Assembly (NCBI GenBank): GCA_035264765.1
Contig: DATFPQ010000300.1
Span: forward strand, 1-13,355
DNA length: 13,355 nt
Direction of reading: 5' to 3'
Source: DATFPQ01 sp035264765
GTDB taxonomy: Bacteria > Actinomycetota > Actinomycetes > Actinomycetales > Angustibacteraceae
This document shows positions 11,688 to 13,355 of this stretch, one piece after another. A program made the position numbers and the translations under genes. The first letter of the stretch is position 1; every line of letters begins with the position of its first letter. Below the pieces are notes generated by a model, which did not search any database, was not told the DNA's origin, and saw nothing but the letters and a program-made list of their open reading frames with translations.

Positions 11688-13196
11688 TCAGCGGCTGTAG
11701 TTCGGCGCCTCGACCGTCATCTGGATGTCGTGCGGGTGCGACTCCTTCAGCCCCGCCGACGTGATGCGGACGAAGCTGCCATTCTCCTGAAGATCTGCAA
11801 CAGTTGCCGCGCCACAGTAGAACATGGACTGCCGCAGGCCCCCCACCAGCTGTGCCGCGACGGCGGCCAGCGGCCCGCGGAAGGGCACCTGACCCTCGAC
11901 GCCCTCGGGGACGAACTGCTCCTCCAGCTTGATGTCGTTCTGGAAGTAGCGGTCCTTGGAGAACGAGCGCGCGCCGGCGCGGGTCTGCTGAGCGCCGATG
12001 CTACCCATGCCGCGGTAGGACTTGTACTGCTTGCCGTTGATGTAGACGAGCTCGCCCGGGCTCTCCTCGCAGCCGGCGAGCAGTGAGCCCAGCATCACGG
12101 TGTCGGCCCCGGCCACCAGGGCCTTGGCGATGTCGCCGGAGTACTGCAGACCGCCGTCCCCGATCACGGGAACACCCGCGGGCCGGCAGGCCAGCGAGGC
12201 CTCGTAGATGGCCGTGACCTGTGGCACGCCGACGCCGGCCACCACACGGGTGGTGCAGATCGACCCCGGTCCGACGCCGACCTTCACGCCGTCCACCCCG
12301 GCGTCCACCAGCGCCTGCGCCGCGGTGCGGGTCGCGACGTTGCCGCCCACGACGTCGACGTGCGCGACGGCGGAGTCGCTCTTCAGCCGGCGGATCATCT
12401 CCAGCACCTTGGCCGAGTGGCCGTGTGCCATGTCGACGATGAGCAGGTCGACGCCCGCGTCCACGAGTGCCATGGCCCGCTTCTCGGCGTCCTCGAAGAT
12501 CCCGATCGCGGCACCGACGCGAAGGCGGCCGGACTCGTCCTTGGTCGCGAGCGGGTACTTCTCGCTCTTGGTGAAGTCCTTCACGGTGATCAGGCCGCGC
12601 AGCCGGCCGCCGTCGTCAACCAGTGGCAGCTTCTCGACCTTGTGCTTGGCGAGCAGGCGCATGGCGTCCTCGCCGGAGATGCCGACCGGGGCGGTGACGA
12701 GCGGCATGGGCGTCATGACGTCCCGCACCAGCCGAGTGAGGTCCGACTCGAAGCGCAGGTCGCGGTTCGTGACGATGCCGAGCAGCCGACCGGACTCGTC
12801 GACGACCGGGAGGCCCGAGACCCGGTACCGACCGCAGATCGCGTCGACCTCGGCCAGCGTGGCGTCCGGCCCGGTGGTGACCGGGTGGCTCACCATGCCG
12901 GCCTCGGACCGCTTCACCAGGTCGACCTGGCTGGCCTGCTCGTCGATGGACAGGTTGCGGTGCAGCACCCCCAGGCCGCCCTGGCGGGCCATCGCGATCG
13001 CCATCCGTGACTCGGTCACGGTGTCCATGGGGGACGACAGCAGCGGCACGCGCAAGGAGATCCGCTTGGAGACGCGCGACGTAGGGTCCGCGGCCGAGGG
13101 CACGACGTCGCTCTCGTTCGGCACGAGCAGGACGTCGTCGAAGGTCAGCCCCAGGGCGGCGAACTTCTCCGGGACGTCGGGGCGGGCCTGACTCAT
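11688..13196 (-). CDS. guaB: Inosine-5'-monophosphate dehydrogenase
   Basis: GuaB oxidises IMP to XMP with NAD, the committed step of guanine nucleotide synthesis. The 502-aa product has the full layout. An N-terminal barrel part includes LTFDDVLLVP (17-26) and PLLSSPMDTVTE (51-62). Two CBS domains lie at about 100-150 and 160-212. The catalytic loop GPGSICTTR (309-317) has the nucleophile Cys314. IGDGGLQYSGDIAKAL (345-360) binds phosphate. YRGMGS (394-399), DRYFQ (415-419) with the Arg416/Tyr417 dyad, and the flap PEGVEGQVPFRG (430-441) complete the active site. The ATG at 13196 has AGAGG about 7 nt upstream. The upstream 159 bp contains a minus-strand TAACAT at 13315-13310 that could be a -10 box, without a matching -35. 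This is a housekeeping gene and looks intact. It converges on the GntR/oxidoreductase pair and marks the chromosomal edge of the inositol region. Confidence 0.97.
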   Translation of the reverse strand: MSQARPDVPEKFAALGLTFDDVLLVPNESDVVPSAADPTSRVSKRISLRVPLLSSPMDTVTESRMAIAMARQGGLGVLHRNLSIDEQASQVDLVKRSEAGMVSHPVTTGPDATLAEVDAICGRYRVSGLPVVDESGRLLGIVTNRDLRFESDLTRLVRDVMTPMPLVTAPVGISGEDAMRLLAKHKVEKLPLVDDGGRLRGLITVKDFTKSEKYPLATKDESGRLRVGAAIGIFEDAEKRAMALVDAGVDLLIVDMAHGHSAKVLEMIRRLKSDSAVAHVDVVGGNVATRTAAQALVDAGVDGVKVGVGPGSICTTRVVAGVGVPQVTAIYEASLACRPAGVPVIGDGGLQYSGDIAKALVAGADTVMLGSLLAGCEESPGELVYINGKQYKSYRGMGSIGAQQTRAGARSFSKDRYFQNDIKLEEQFVPEGVEGQVPFRGPLAAVAAQLVGGLRQSMFYCGAATVADLQENGSFVRITSAGLKESHPHDIQMTVEAPNYSR

Positions 13197-13355
13197 CGTC
13201 GCCTCTCTCGAGCCCCGGGAGAGGGGGCCACTACGGGTTGGCTGGTCTGGGACGTCCAGGCCCCTTTGCCTGCTGCTGCCGCCGCTCGTGCGGTCGTGGA
13301 CGTCTGTCCATGTTACCCGCGCGAGACCGGTCGGCCCGGCGGCGACCCGTGGCCG

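Noticed and set aside
13197..13235. CTCTC/GAGAG and CCCCGGG repeats in the guaB leader
   Set aside because: The arms pair poorly and give no defined hairpin or known riboswitch pattern. They look like ordinary purine-rich leader sequence including the ribosome binding site.

Overview
The window comes from a high-GC actinobacterium. The evidence is GC-rich coding sequence, GTG starts, chains of 4-bp start/stop overlaps, a HutC-type GntR regulator next to inositol genes, and an actinobacterial-style IMP dehydrogenase. I cannot name the genus. No tRNA, rRNA, CRISPR array or intact mobile element is visible.

Left part (1-2810), a three-gene sugar or polyol module. An oxidoreductase of the inositol dehydrogenase (IolG) type runs off the left edge on the minus strand (1-531). 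A 308-bp divergent control region follows, with a good sigma70-type promoter and a palindrome. Two plus-strand genes come next: a TIM-barrel isomerase/epimerase-family protein (840-1727) and a second, dihydrodiol/xylose-dehydrogenase-like Gfo/Idh/MocA protein (1749-2810). Sampled lines here are less GC-rich than the rest of the window.

Junction (2811-3134). This convergent intergenic region holds hairpins and a short minus-strand relic of an IS3-family transposase, which may mark a past rearrangement.

Centre (3135-9714, minus strand), a six-gene inositol catabolic operon with no gaps, read from right to left: iolG, iolE, iolC, a Cgl0159-family (beta/alpha)8 protein, iolB, iolD. Together they would oxidise myo-inositol to 2-keto-myo-inositol (IolG), dehydrate it (IolE), open the ring to 5-deoxyglucuronate (IolD), isomerise that to 2-deoxy-5-ketogluconate (IolB) and phosphorylate it (IolC). 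No IolJ-type class II aldolase is present. The Cgl0159-family protein sits where that activity is needed and is the most interesting unknown here. IolA (malonate semialdehyde dehydrogenase) and a transporter are not in the window.

Control and right edge. A 180-bp divergent region (9715-9894) separates iolG from a plus-strand gene for a GntR/HutC regulator (9895-10629). It contains a perfect 8-bp inverted repeat and a second dyad that overlap the predicted promoters on both sides, suggesting one regulator controls both directions. The regulator gene overlaps another Gfo/Idh/MocA gene (10626-11600). The housekeeping gene guaB (11688-13196, minus) converges on this pair across hairpin-rich DNA.
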